This document shows, piece by piece, positions 1-10,470 of a DNA stretch of 64,000 bases. The translations under genes and the position numbers were made by a program. The stretch comes from Solenopsis invicta (taxonomy: Eukaryota > Arthropoda > Insecta > Hymenoptera > Formicidae). The stretch covers positions 25,972,501 through 26,036,500 of the forward strand of contig NC_052668.1 in NCBI RefSeq assembly GCF_016802725.1, written 5' to 3'. Position 1 is the first letter of the stretch. Every line of letters starts with the position of its first letter. The notes below the pieces were generated by a model that was given only the letters and a program-made list of their open reading frames with translations, had not been told where the DNA came from and made no database searches.

Positions 1-48
1 TGATACTGATATTATAATCAAATAAAATACAGTTGAATCATTATTTAG

Positions 49-630
49 GTATTTGTGATCTCTTCACCGAGATAAACGATATTCACAACGTTTATCTTTT
101 TTTCTACTCGACGAACTGCTTTACCACAGTCATGGTTAGGATGTTCGTCAACTACAAGGTTATCGTGGAAACATACGACTACATCCAAGTAATACTAAGT
201 ATTTATTGCATTCTGTATGTCACGCAATTTGGTCTAACATGTTGGATTTGCACGCTCGCAAGTGAAGAATTCCAAAAAACCGGACCATTAATATATGAAT
301 TTGTACTGAATACCAAATACTTGAACAGAAACTGTGTTAGAAACGAGGTCAATGATTTTTCAATTCAGCTGCAACAGCATCGAGTAGCATTTACAGCCTG
401 CAATTTCTTCGAAATAAACAGTGCTTTTTTCAGTTGTGTGAGTACATACTTAATTTATTTACTTCATTATAATTTACGAAAAATTAGTTCAAACTGCAGT
501 GTAAGAAGTACCTAACAAAGCAATTAAATAATGTAAACTTATTTTTCAGTTCATCGGGGTTATGGTCACTTATTTACTAGTCTTCATTCAATTTTATGAA
601 ACAGCCAGAGACCTTGGAATACTTGAATGA
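49..630 (+). CDS. Gustatory receptor GR-A, 3' part only (exons 2 and 3)
   Basis: This is the 3' end of a GR-family chemoreceptor, expected to be a seven-helix ligand-gated cation channel subunit in the plasma membrane of sensory neurons. Exon 2 is 49-437: acceptor TTTAG at 44-48, phase 1 entry and donor GTGAGT at 438. Exon 3 is 550-630: acceptor TTTTTCAG, stop TGA at 628-630. Exon 2 encodes TM5 and TM6 (around YVTQFGLTCWICTLA) and ends with the pre-TM7 stretch QLQQHRVAFTACNFFEIN. Exon 3 carries the intact GR signature TYLLVFIQF in TM7. Exon 1 (TM1-4) must lie before the window. Exon 2 differs from that of GR-C at about 15 of 130 residues, and flanking DNA is also alike, so the two are recent tandem copies. 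Any methionine read upstream of base 49 is intron. The gene looks intact as far as visible; the ligand is unknown. Confidence 0.85.
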
Positions 631-2009
631 ATGTTTTACCGAACATATATATTTTAAGATTCACTGACACAAAGACCTTTTTACTAGAACTTAGTGTTTT
701 TTATTGACGATGATTGTTTCTAAACATAAAAAATTGATAATAAAAACAAATAAGGGAAACGAATCTTATAAAGTCTATAAAGTGGCGATTGTATTATACT
801 CGTATATTAAAATTTTTGTAAGTATCTTTGATGCTTGGATTAGAACGAAAGAAATAGCATACAAATGTGATGAATGCAAGTGGAGTGCTGAAAGATCATA
901 ACGTTGTCGGATAAAAGATTCAAAAAGATATTAAAAAATATTTAATAATAAATTAAAAAAGAAATGTGAGTTTAAAGAATTATGTATCCGCTTAAACGAT
1001 TTAGATGTCGTGTGTACATGTGATGCGTGTCATACGTGACATACGAGTATGTACGTATTTTAGAAGTATGTGCGTGCGTGTGTCCAAATATCTATAAACA
1101 ATGTTGCACGCTCGACTTTAAGAATCGTTGCTATGATAATTGCTACATATTAATATGAAAAGAATAATTAATAAAATTAACTTAAGATAGCATATGAAAA
1201 TTTTCTTGTCATTTCAAATTTTCCGAAAACTGAAATTATTTAACTATATAAAAATGAGTGATTTTCATTAAAGGACAAACAGAAAAAATCGAGCATCACA
1301 AAAAATAAGTAAAAACAAATAATCTTTTTATATCCTGATGCAAAAATAATGTCCTTTAAAAGACTTTCAACGTTGTTTCGCTCGCATGTAATGCGTCTCA
1401 GTTTTTCTATCAAAATCCAGTCTTTTAGTTCCCCAAAATAAATAATTTTGGGGAAAACAATTTTTAAATAAAAACAAATATTCAGATATTAATTTAGAAT
1501 AAAAATAAAATTCATTTACAATATTTTTACAAAATATTCACTGTTCACAAAGATTATATTATGGATCACTGATGTGCTATAAAAAAATCGACGCTATGCT
1601 ATTCATAGAAAAATTAACGGCCTTGACCGCTTCAGAATACAAAGATATCTCCCGCTGCAAATTTTTTCTTGTAAGTGATAAGGAGACGGCGAATCCTTTG
1701 AGATTTTGAGAAATTTCTATGTATAGAAGTCGATAAAAATTCATTCGATGATTTCAGGATAAAATTAATTTAAATACTTTTAATAATATTTTGAAATATT
1801 AATCATTAAAGAATTATATCGTGTAGTATATTCTTTTTATGCTCATCGAATTTATTTCTTATTAATGCATAACATACATGTTATTAAACAGAAACAGTGT
1901 GAAAAAATAGTATTTTTAGCAAAAAAATATAAAAAAGTTGTTTTCAATTTGTGCACAAAATATTAAAAGGTACATGATACAGAATAATTAACGTAATACT
2001 CGCCACTCC
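631..2009. other. Intergenic DNA between GR-A and GR-B
   Basis: AT-rich DNA with no coding signal I trust. An AATAAA-type polyadenylation signal in the first 120 bases is probably the end of GR-A. The whole stretch aligns with 8529-9929 downstream of GR-C (for example the GCACGCTCG segment near 1097 and the GGATCACTGATG segment near 1562), so it belongs to the duplicated block. A shorter related stretch lies at about 17090-17300 downstream of GR-E. Confidence 0.6.
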
Positions 2010-2234
2010 CAAGTGAAAACCGTGACACGTGCGAGAAGCGCAAGTGTATCACTATATTCGTTATCTCACATACTTCTCAGGTTGTAATCGATATTACGTA
2101 ATGAAAATGCGTATAGAGGGAGTTTTTTCGAGCTATTTTTTCGAGGTGATCTCAGTGAGTTCTGCGTTGCGAGCAGCTTTAATACAGTTAATAGTCATAC
2201 TCGCTTACGATTAGCAAGAAGATACAAAACGAAA
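2010..2234 (+). promoter_or_regulatory. Conserved upstream block of GR-B (promoter and 5' UTR)
   Basis: This stretch ends at the GR-B start codon and is nearly identical to 9932-10156 upstream of psi-D. It contains an E-box-like CACGTG core near 2024, a repeated TTTTTTCGAG element near 2125-2145, and a segment CAGTTAATAGTCATACTCG (from 2185) followed by GATTAGCAAGAA. Equivalents of that last segment sit just before the ATG of GR-C and GR-E. The strong conservation in otherwise drifting intergenic DNA suggests promoter and leader. The exact transcription start is not determinable here. Confidence 0.45.
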
Positions 2235-3669
2235 ATGGAGGAAACAATACATATGCAAGTTCAAAACAATTCGCACTCAATACAACACATCTTACGTCCG
2301 ATATCGTACATCTCCTGGCTCATGAGTTTCGGCGCTGCACATCCGCGAAAATTTCCCAAGTTTGTAACAATAATCATACGTGTCTTTCACTTGACCGTGT
2401 GTATCAGAAGCATGATGTATACGATAAATTACGGCAGCGATGGCATAATGGCAATCTACAATTTTAAAAATTACCACAATATAATAAAGTTCTTGGACTG
2501 CATGCACTGTGTAATTACTTATGCGTTGAGATATTATTACATTTATTATGGGATTAGTCAGTGCGACAAGTGGTTGGAGCTGATGTACAGACTGGAGAAA
2601 CTCGATCAGAAGATCAGGATGGAAATATCTATGGATGACAAACCCATAAAAAACGTTCAAATGATAGCGATTGTTGCAACTTTGGCTTGCTCTTTTTTGA
2701 TCCCGACAATGGACGTCCTGTATTATGACCGGATATATTCAAAATTTTTTGTGACTTACTATCTGATAGCCCAGGAGTTGTTCAACAGCTTTGTTTTTAA
2801 CATTATCGTCTATGTGTTGTATTGCAGAATACAATCGATAAATAAATCTATAGGTCAATTGGATAATTTATCCGATTATGCACCATGGATCGCGTTCAAG
2901 ATTAGACGCATCAGAGGATTGCATAGTAGTAAGTTACTCCAAAAATTATATCTTCTATACTACTGCGGTATAAACGAATACATGGCTATAGATGTAGTTC
3001 AGTATAAGAGATTTCAATGTTATTGATATTATAGTCAAATGAAATATAATCGAATCATTATTTAGGTATTTGTGATCTCGTCACCAAGGTAAACGATATT
3101 TACGGCGTTTATCTCTTTCTCTGCTCGACGAAGTGTATCACAGCTGCAAATGCAATGCTCTTCAGCTACGTAGGTCTCGTGGAAAATAACTACTACATAA
3201 TAATTAGAGAAGAAATTAATTGGATTCTGTATGTCACGCTATTTGGTTTAATGTGTCGGATTTGCACGCTCGCAAGTGAAGAATTCCAAAAGACCGGAAC
3301 ATTAATATATGGATTTGTTCTGAATTCCAAATACTTGAACGAAGACTGTGTTAGAAATGAAGTCAATGATTTTTCAATTCAGCTGCAACAGCATCAAGTA
3401 GCATTTACTGCCAGTAATTTCTTCGAAATAAACAATGCTCTGTTCAGTTGGGTAAGTACATACTTAAGTTAATTACTTCATTATAATTTACAAAAAATTA
3501 GTTTTCAAACTGCAGTGTAAATAGTACTAACAAAGCAATTAAATGATGTAAACTTATTTTTCAGTTCGTCGGGGTTATCATTAATTATTTAATACCATTA
3601 ATTCTATCGTATGATACACCTACCAATTGTCCGATGCACGTGTATAATCCGAAGAAAAACAAATTATAA
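2235..3669 (+). CDS. Gustatory receptor GR-B (three exons)
   Basis: This is a complete GR-family gene. Exon 1 is 2235-2928, ending phase 1 at donor GTAAGT. Exon 2 is 3066-3451, after TTTAG and before GTAAGT. Exon 3 is 3565-3669, after TTTTTCAG, stop TAA. The sum is 1185 nt, 394 aa, a normal GR length. The start is the ATG in MEETIHMQV, shared with GR-C and GR-E. TM1 begins near residue 43 (FVTIIIRVFHL), TM4 is around FNIIVYVLYCRIQSINKS, and TM6 is at the LYVTLFGLMCRICTLA stretch. Odd point: exon 3 reads NYLIPLILS where relatives have TYLIILIQF, so the family signature Thr and Gln-Phe are lost although the frame is open. It may be a divergent receptor or early in decay. Introns are short (137 and 113 nt). 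Confidence 0.85.
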
Positions 3670-4080
3670 GATAGCGTTTATAACTCCATTAAACGTTTGT
3701 ACATGATTCATACTGGAAAATTGTACGACTACAAAGTTAATGTCGATTATGCAACTATTTATAGTTTTTAATATATTTATAACATCTATATAACTATGTA
3801 AACATTAGTCTACATATATGTATTCATTTGAAGTTTTTATAACGTCTGTACGACTATGTACAAATTAATTGTTATATAATATTCATTTTTAATTTTTTTA
3901 ACGTCTAAACGACTTCATTATGTGCTAGCTGTCTTGCAGCATTCATTATAAGTCTTTACGATTCTTTATAAATTAGTCATGTTGCAATATTTATGTCATT
4001 GTTTTTGAAACGTTTATACAATTTACGTTTATACGATACTTTAACTTGATTTTTGAGTCATAATTTTAGGTCATTAAACG
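3670..4080. repeat. Imperfect AT-rich repeats downstream of GR-B
   Basis: After the GR-B stop, a motif of the form AACGTYTRTACGACT recurs with drift (near 3694, 3727, 3841, 3900 and 4009) in AT-rich spacer, suggesting a decayed tandem repeat of roughly 60-110 bp. The counterpart after psi-D (10471-10920) lacks this array. No coding function is evident. Confidence 0.35.
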
Positions 4081-4089
4081 TGTATACAA

Positions 4090-4300
4090 CTGCAAATATT
4101 GTTGAGTAGAAATCCCAAGTCGGAAAACGTCATAGCTCTGTTGTAAGAAGACTACTTTATTTACTTTATCACGGTAATAGGATATATTACATGGATTCTA
4201 TGTCATGCAATTCAGTGTAACGTCCCGGATTTGTATACTTGCGCGTTGGGAATCCAAAATAGCCAGCATAATTATATACCAATAGTTATTCAATTAAAAA
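4090..4300 (+). pseudogene. Relic of a GR exon 2
   Basis: The segment around 4191-4265 aligns by eye with the TM6 part of GR exon 2. TGGATTCTATGTCATGCAAT corresponds to the WILYVT coding stretch of GR-B, followed by matches to the CRICTLA and EEFQKT coding parts. Upstream bases from about 4090 resemble the preceding loop region. Frameshifts and stops break the frame, there is no usable exon 1 or exon 3 beside it, and no splice donor follows. It is probably a leftover of an extra array member lost by deletion. The extent is approximate. Confidence 0.5.
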
Positions 4301-4566
4301 AACCTGACGTAACTTCTTTGCTTCCATAAAACATTAACGTCTACAATGAGATTGTAAAGTCGTAAAGGAGATAAACATTGCGGATGATCATATTGTATAA
4401 CTACAATCTAACACAGATAAAAAAAATATGAGTAATTCTTTTAATCTCCTACAACATGTACAAAGTTCATCAAAATTGGTAAGGGACAGTTACAACCGTT
4501 ACTTGGTTAAAAACAAATCTCCGAACGCATTAAAAGTGATTTTTTATTTGGGCTTCAATAGTAGAC

Positions 4567-4674
4567 CTAAATAGTCAGTGCGGGAACATACTGTCATCTC
4601 ACTGCAAAAAGAATTTGCTGTGAAAATATACCTTCAAAGTAAGACGACAGTCTATTTTCATACCGACTATTTAG
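4567..4674. repeat. Short inverted-repeat element
   Basis: The segment begins CTAAATAGTC and ends GACTATTTAG. Inner parts also pair imperfectly (ACTGTC near 4590, GACAGT near 4645), giving a 108-bp foldback structure. A copy with the same arms but mutated ends lies at about 11164-11270 in the duplicated block. It is a MITE-like element that predates the block duplication, or a hairpin-forming spacer. Confidence 0.45.
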
Positions 4675-5929
4675 AGACATCATTAGAAGTCGACTAAATA
4701 GAATACCAATTTTAGTTTTGCATTAAGTTCAATTTCAATTATAAATTTTTAACAGTTAAATTATCATTAAGATAATTTATAAAAAACGGCAATTACCATA
4801 ATACTCTGTATGTAACAACATAATAAGGATGACCTAACAATAAAGTCAAAACGTCTGTACTTATGTATTGTCGTTGATTATTATTAATAATATTAGCATG
4901 TATACCCGATCTGACTTATGTATTCCTTTTTTTTTGACAAATGTAATAAAATTTTATTATCGAAGTTAATCACTGGTAAAAGAATTATTTGATAAAAAAA
5001 TTTGTGACCTTTTATAATAAATGTATACGAGTATAGAAAATTTATGTATGTATGAAGCTACGAGAATATTCCGAATATTCCGGAATTCCAAATTCTTTAA
5101 AAAGTAAAATTTTTCAGGCCCATGCAGTAAGTGATTTTCAGTAAGGAACAAACAAGACAAAATAAATATCGAAAAAAATTGCACTTTTTATTATTTTGAT
5201 GTATAAGTTAATTTTCTTTTCCATGCGCCTCTACATTGTTTTATTTGCATGTAAGACGTTTCAGTTCTGTTTTCAAAATCCAGTGTTTTTAAGTAAATGC
5301 TTTATGAGAAGTCGATTATTAAATAAAAACATTTCCTATTTCTCCACACATGGGTATATACCCTATGCGATTTTTTACACTGTAACTTTTATAATATACT
5401 TTAGAGATTGAAATAAGGGTGAAATAAAAGTAAAATTCCAAAAATAAGTCCAAAGTACTTACTTTTGCAAATTTTTGCAATACAATTATTTAAAAAATTA
5501 TAATTAATAAAGACAAAAATATTTTTGATTTGTGTCTTATTTATTATTTATATCAGACTGAGGTATCGATTTATTATATTATAAAATAAAAAGTATGGTT
5601 TCTATTCAGAGATATTGCGTGTCAAAATTACAGGCTTCATCAAACCCATAACTGGAGAGGAGATGTAACAAAAAATAAATTTGGGGAGCTAGGGTTAATT
5701 TGGAATAGGAAAAAAATACAATATTTTTACAAAATGGTTACTGCTTAGAAATATTAAGTATAAATAAGGGTCACTGATTCAAAAATTGGCTTATGAAAAT
5801 AACAGGTATGTTTTAGGCAAATGATTTTCTGAATCATATCTTTTGCATATTTTTTACAAAATCACTATAACTTCGTAATAGAATATCGTTATAGGTTCTG
5901 TATCTTATAAATAAAGTGATAACACTCCC
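4675..5929. other. Intergenic DNA upstream of GR-C
   Basis: AT-rich spacer without convincing genes. Two short ORFs here (4966-5184 minus, 5196-5411 plus) are AT-rich, unlike any family I know, and not preserved in frame in the duplicate at 11270-12590. The stretch aligns with that duplicate throughout. Confidence 0.5.
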
Positions 5930-6120
5930 ACTTCACTTTCAAATTGTGAAAACCATGAAATGTGTCAAACGCGGTTGCATGTTCACGTACGACGCATGCG
6001 TTGTGTTTGATGAAAAGAAAATTTAGAGAGGGGTTTTCGATTTACGTATTTCGAGGTAACTTAGCGAAAGATTTCAGTAAGTCTTGCGCTAGGAACTTGT
6101 GGGGATATTGGAGCAAAGAT
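5930..6120 (+). promoter_or_regulatory. Displaced upstream block of GR-C
   Basis: The stretch has the same landmarks in the same order as the block just before GR-B: GTGAAAACC, a short run ending CGAG, TTTCGAGGTAACTTAG, then GATTTCAGTAAG and a GCG-rich end. It stops near 6117, where GR-B and psi-D continue straight into CAGTTAATAG. Here the matching continuation appears only at about 7045. The likely promoter or leader has therefore been pushed ~0.93 kb away from the start codon. Confidence 0.4.
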
Positions 6121-7044
6121 AGAGCTAATCGTTAACGTGTCTGGACCTGATATCAACGAGTTCAGAACTTGACGCTTTTTGGAATTCGTGATACTGCAAT
6201 TCTATACTTGAGTCAGGAATCCATAAACCGTTAAAGAAGAAAAAGAAGCAAAGTTAGAGAGAAAAAGAAGAATTCGAAAAGAAAAACAGTCTAAATCGGG
6301 TAGTTATGCTGTCGAGAAATAATTTTACCACGCGACTGATTCCGGTGATTCGGTCAACCCAGATGGGATGATTTTGCGGGTCGGTGCAACAAAATGAGAA
6401 GAGAGGAGACAGTGAGATCGCGACCAGTATTCTAAGTAGACATTAATATTAAGAGTCTGATATCGTGATTCGGCTGCAATTTGGAGGAGAGTGGCAGAAA
6501 GAAGCGTAGCTTCGAGAATCGTTCCAGAGCAAAGCGAGCGAACATCCACCTCCAAGGTCAGTTAGCAAGCGAGTCAGGTGGCGAAGGAACTATCTTCAGG
6601 TCGATTCGTTTGCTAAACGAGAAATAGAGCACAATGTACTAGCACGCTAAGAGACGGAACATGGCTTGAAGAAAACATCTCAAAAGTGTGAACGCAACCC
6701 ATCTCTTGGAGGATCTCTGAACCTCTTTCTTCATCTTTTAGGTCAATTCACTATTTATTGTATTTACAGTTGCGCATATAAAACTTATATCTATTCGAAA
6801 GATGTTCTGACACGTCGGTTGACACAAAGCATTATCGAAAAGTGACTCGAAGATCGTGAATTAGAGCTTGTAATGAGAGAAACTTGCGGTTATTTCCATT
6901 ATTTGTAATAGTGTCGAATATTTACATTTACATATGTATATGATCATATAATCTATCTGAGTAAAATTATTATACTTGGTGGTTTTTTGCGGATGTCCAT
7001 TTGTCGATTTTATATAGTTATCTCTAAGAATTGTTAGAAGTTTT
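6121..7044. mobile_element. ~0.93-kb insertion upstream of GR-C (candidate solo LTR or other transposon)
   Basis: This block and its twin at 12784-13726 interrupt the conserved upstream region of GR-C and GR-E; the corresponding regions of GR-B and psi-D lack it. It starts near TGTGGGGATATTGG and ends near TTTTAATGCA, a TG...CA pattern that would suit a long terminal repeat, but no target-site duplication is clear. Inside are a purine-rich tract (6235-6295), a GC-richer core (6330-6720) and an AT-rich tail. Minus-strand ORFs in the core (6325-6555 and its twin) end with the same residues TESPESVAW but differ in length and carry no domain I recognise. The element class is inference. Confidence 0.4.
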
Positions 7045-7106
7045 AATGCAATTACTTATTATACTTGTTTGCAACTCGTCGATTAGCAAAAAAGTACAAA
7101 GTGAAA

Positions 7107-8528
7107 ATGGAGGAAACGATACATATGCAAGTTGAAGACAATTCGCCCTCAATAGAGCACATCTTACGTCCAATATCATACATCTCCTGGCTCATGGGTT
7201 TCGGCGTTGCACATCCACGAAAGGGTCCTAAAATTGTAACGATAATTATACGTATCATTCACTTGGCCGTGTGTTTTATTAATTTGGTATACATGATAAA
7301 AATGTTAGAAAACTATGCAGCCGATTTGGGAGTAAGCTTCGTTTTAGATGCATTCAACAATATATTTCACTTGATGTACCTTATGGATCTCCTGATTTAT
7401 TATGTGTCAGCGTCTTACTACGTTTATTTTGGAATCAGTCAGTACGACAAATGGCTAGAACTAATGGACAGAATAAAGGAGCTCGATCAGAAGATCAGGG
7501 GGGAAACATCTATGCATGACCAACCAATAAAAAACGTACACATGATAGCGATTGTTGCAATTTTGGCTGGTTCTCTTGTGAACCCGATACTATACCTGTA
7601 TTATAACCTGTTAAATGCAGAAACTTTTTTGACGTGCTATATGACAGCCCAGTGGTTGTTCAACAGCTCCGTTTTTGACGTTATCGTCTATGTGTTGTAT
7701 TGCAGAATACAAACGATAAATAAATCGATAAGCCAATTGGATAAGTTATCCGATTATGAACCATGGATCGCGTTCAAGATTAGACGCATCAGAGAATTAC
7801 ATAATGGTAAGTTTCTCCGAAAATGATATCTTTTATAATATTGCGGTATGAATAAATACATGATTATAGAAGTAGTTCAGTTCAACCTAGAGATTTTAGT
7901 GATACTGATATTATAATCAAATAAAATACAGTTGAATCATTATTTAGGTATTTGTGATCTCTTCACCAAGATAAACGATATTCACAACGTTTATCTTTTT
8001 TTCTACTCGACGAACTGCTTTACCACAGTCATGGTTAGGATGTTCGCCAACTACAAGGTTATCGTGAAAAGATACGACTACATCCCAATAATATCAAATA
8101 TTTATTGCATTCAGTATGTCACGCAATTTGGTCTAACATGTTGGATTTGCACGCTCGCAAGTGAAGAATTCCAAAAAACCGGACCATTAATATATGAATT
8201 TGTACTGAATACCAAATACTTGGACAAAAACTGTATTAGAAACGAGGTCAATGATTTTTCAATTCAGCTGCAACAGCATCGAGTAGCATTTACAGCCTGC
8301 AATTTCTTCGAAATAAACAATGCTCTGTTCCGTTGTGTGAGTACATACTTAATTGATTTACTTCATTATAATTTACGGAGAATTAGTTCAAACTGAAGTG
8401 TAAATAGTACTAACAAAGCAATTAAATGATGTATACTTATTTTTCAGTTCATCGGGGTTATTGTCACTTATTTACTAGTCTTCATTGAATCTTATGAAGC
8501 AGTCAGAGACCTTGAAATACTTGAATGA
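7107..8528 (+). CDS. Gustatory receptor GR-C (three exons)
   Basis: This is a complete GR-family gene. Exon 1 is 7107-7806 (donor GTAAGT, phase 1), exon 2 is 7948-8336 (donor GTGAGT, phase 0), and exon 3 is 8448-8528 (stop TGA). The sum is 1170 nt, 389 aa. The reading frame is open back to 7065, but MEETIHMQV at 7107 is chosen because all relatives start there with A-rich bases before it. TM1 is near IVTIIIRIIHLAVCFI, TM4 is the stretch ending DVIVYVLYCRIQTINKS, and TM6 is YVTQFGLTCWICTLA. Exon 3 encodes TYLLVFIES, so the signature Gln-Phe is replaced by Glu-Ser, while the twin GR-A keeps IQF. The open frame and intact splice sites suggest a working or very recently changed gene. Its upstream region carries the 0.93-kb insertion. 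Confidence 0.88.
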
Positions 8529-9929
8529 ATGTTTTACCGAACATATATATTTTAAGATTCACTGACACAAAGACCTTTTTACTAGAACTTAGTGTTGTGT
8601 ATTGACGATGATTGTTTTTAAACATAGAAAATTAATAATAAAAACAAATAAAAGAAACAAATCTTAGAAAGTCTATAAAGTGGCGATTGTACTATATATT
8701 AAAATTTTTATAAGTATCTTTGATGCTTAAATTGAAACAAAAGAAATAGAATACAAAAAATGATAAATGTAAGTTGTAGTGCTGAAAGAGCATAACGTTA
8801 TCCGATAAAAGATTCGAAAAGATATTAAAAAATATTTGATGATAGATTAAAAACTACAGAGGAGAAATGTGAATTTAAAGGACTATTGATATGTATCCGC
8901 TTAAAAGATTTAGATGACGTGTGTACATGTGATGCGTATCATGCGTGACACTTGTATGTATTATGGAAGTATGTGGGTGCGTGTGTCCAAATATCTATAA
9001 ATAATGTTGCACGCTCGGCTTTAAGTATCGTTGCGATGATAATTGCTACATATTAATATGGAAAGAGTAATTAATAAAATTAACTTAAGATAGCATATGA
9101 AAACCTTCTTGTCATTTCAAATTTTCCAAAAACTAAAATTATTATCTGTATAAATATGAGTGATTTTCATTAAAGGACAAACAGAAAAAATTGGGCATCA
9201 CAAAAAATAAGTAACATCAAATAATCTTTTTATATCCTGATGCAAAAATAATGTCCTTTCCAAGAATCTCAACGTTGTTTCGCTCGTATGTAATGCGTCT
9301 CAGTTTTACTCTCAAAATCCAGTCTTTTGGTTTCCAAAAATAAATAGTTTTGGGAAAAACAATTTTCAAATAAAAACAAAATTCAAACATTAATTTCAAA
9401 TAAAAATAAAATTCATTTGCAATATTTTTACAAAATGTTCACTGTTCACAAGGACAAATATTAAGTACTATTATGGATCACTGATGTCCGATAAAAAAAT
9501 CGACGCTATGCTATTCATAGAAAAATTAATGACCTTGACCGCTTCAGAATATTAAGATATCTCCCACTGCAAACTTTTTTTAGTAAGAGATAAGAAAACA
9601 GCGAAATGTTTGAGATTTTGGGAAATTTCTATGTATAGAAGTCGATAAGAATTTATTTGATGATTTCAGGATAAATTTAATTTAAATACTTTTAATAATA
9701 GTTTGAAATATTAATTATTAAAAATTTATTTCGTGTAGTATATTCTTTTTATTCTCATCAAATTTATTTCCCATTATTGCGTAACATGTTTTTAAATAGA
9801 AACCGCGTGAGGAGATAGTATCTTCAGCAGAAAAATATAAAAAATTTTTTTAATTTGTTCACAAAACATTAAAAGGTACATGGTACAAAATAATTAAATA
9901 ACGTGATAATCCTCATTTCCAAGTGAAAA
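8529..9929. other. Intergenic DNA between GR-C and psi-D
   Basis: This is the duplicate of 631-2009, shifted by about 7.9 kb, with scattered substitutions and small indels. An AATAAA-type signal near 8636 is probably the GR-C polyadenylation site. I see no gene. Confidence 0.6.
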
Positions 9930-9931
9930 CC

Positions 9932-10156
9932 GTGACACGTGCGAGAAGCGCAAGTGTATCACTATATTCGTTATCTCATATACTTCTCAGGTTGTAATCG
10001 ATATTACGTAATGAAAATGCGTATAGAGGGAGTTTTTTCGAGCTATTTTTTCGAGGTGATCTAGAAAAAGATTTCAGTGAGTTCTGCGTTGCGAGCAGCT
10101 TTGATACAGTTAATAGTTATACTCGCTTGCGATTAGCAAGAAGACTCAAGGCAAAA
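9932..10156 (+). promoter_or_regulatory. Conserved upstream block of psi-D
   Basis: Nearly identical to 2010-2234 upstream of GR-B, including the CACGTG core, the TTTTTTCGAG element and the CAGTTAATAGTTATACTCG segment before the ATG. It additionally has AGAAAAAGATTT near 10063, which GR-B lacks but the displaced blocks of GR-C and GR-E retain in similar form. GR-B therefore has a small deletion here. Confidence 0.4.
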
Positions 10157-10470
10157 ATGGAGAACACCATGCATGTGCAAGATAATTTGCCCTCGATAGA
10201 GCACATCTTACGTCCAATAACGTACACTTCCTGGCTTCTAGGCGTCGGCGCTACACATCGGTGTGAGTATATAATCTATTTACTTTTATACAATTAACGT
10301 ACAATTAGTTCTTTTCGAATTGCAATTTAAATAAAAGTTTTTGAAATAATTAAATAAAGTAAACTTTCTTTTTTAATTTGTCGGGATTACCTCGTCATTT
10401 ATTTATTAATCCTCATTCTATTTTATAAACCATCCAAAATGTCCGTACAATTTTTTAATGCTTTACTGCT
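10157..10470 (+). pseudogene. psi-D: GR pseudogene with most of exon 1 and exon 2 deleted
   Basis: The start is good: ATG at 10157 opens with MENTMHVQDN and HILRPITYTSWLLGVGATH, matching GR-E. Near 10255-10264 the homology jumps from exon 1 straight to the end of exon 2 and intron 2 (GTGTGAGTATATAAT, compare GR-F at 19438), so about 1.2 kb including TM1-6 is missing. The joined frame stops at TAA soon after. The exon 3 relic starts at 10377; its acceptor AG has become AA, and a one-base shift breaks the TM7 frame, which otherwise would still read like TYLLILIQF relatives. This is the decayed counterpart of GR-B in the second copy of the duplicated block. Confidence 0.85.

Noticed and set aside
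6325..6555. Minus-strand ORF conserved in part at 12996-13295
   Set aside because: Conservation is explained by the recent DNA duplication; the two ORFs differ in length and frame at the N-terminal side and match no known protein.
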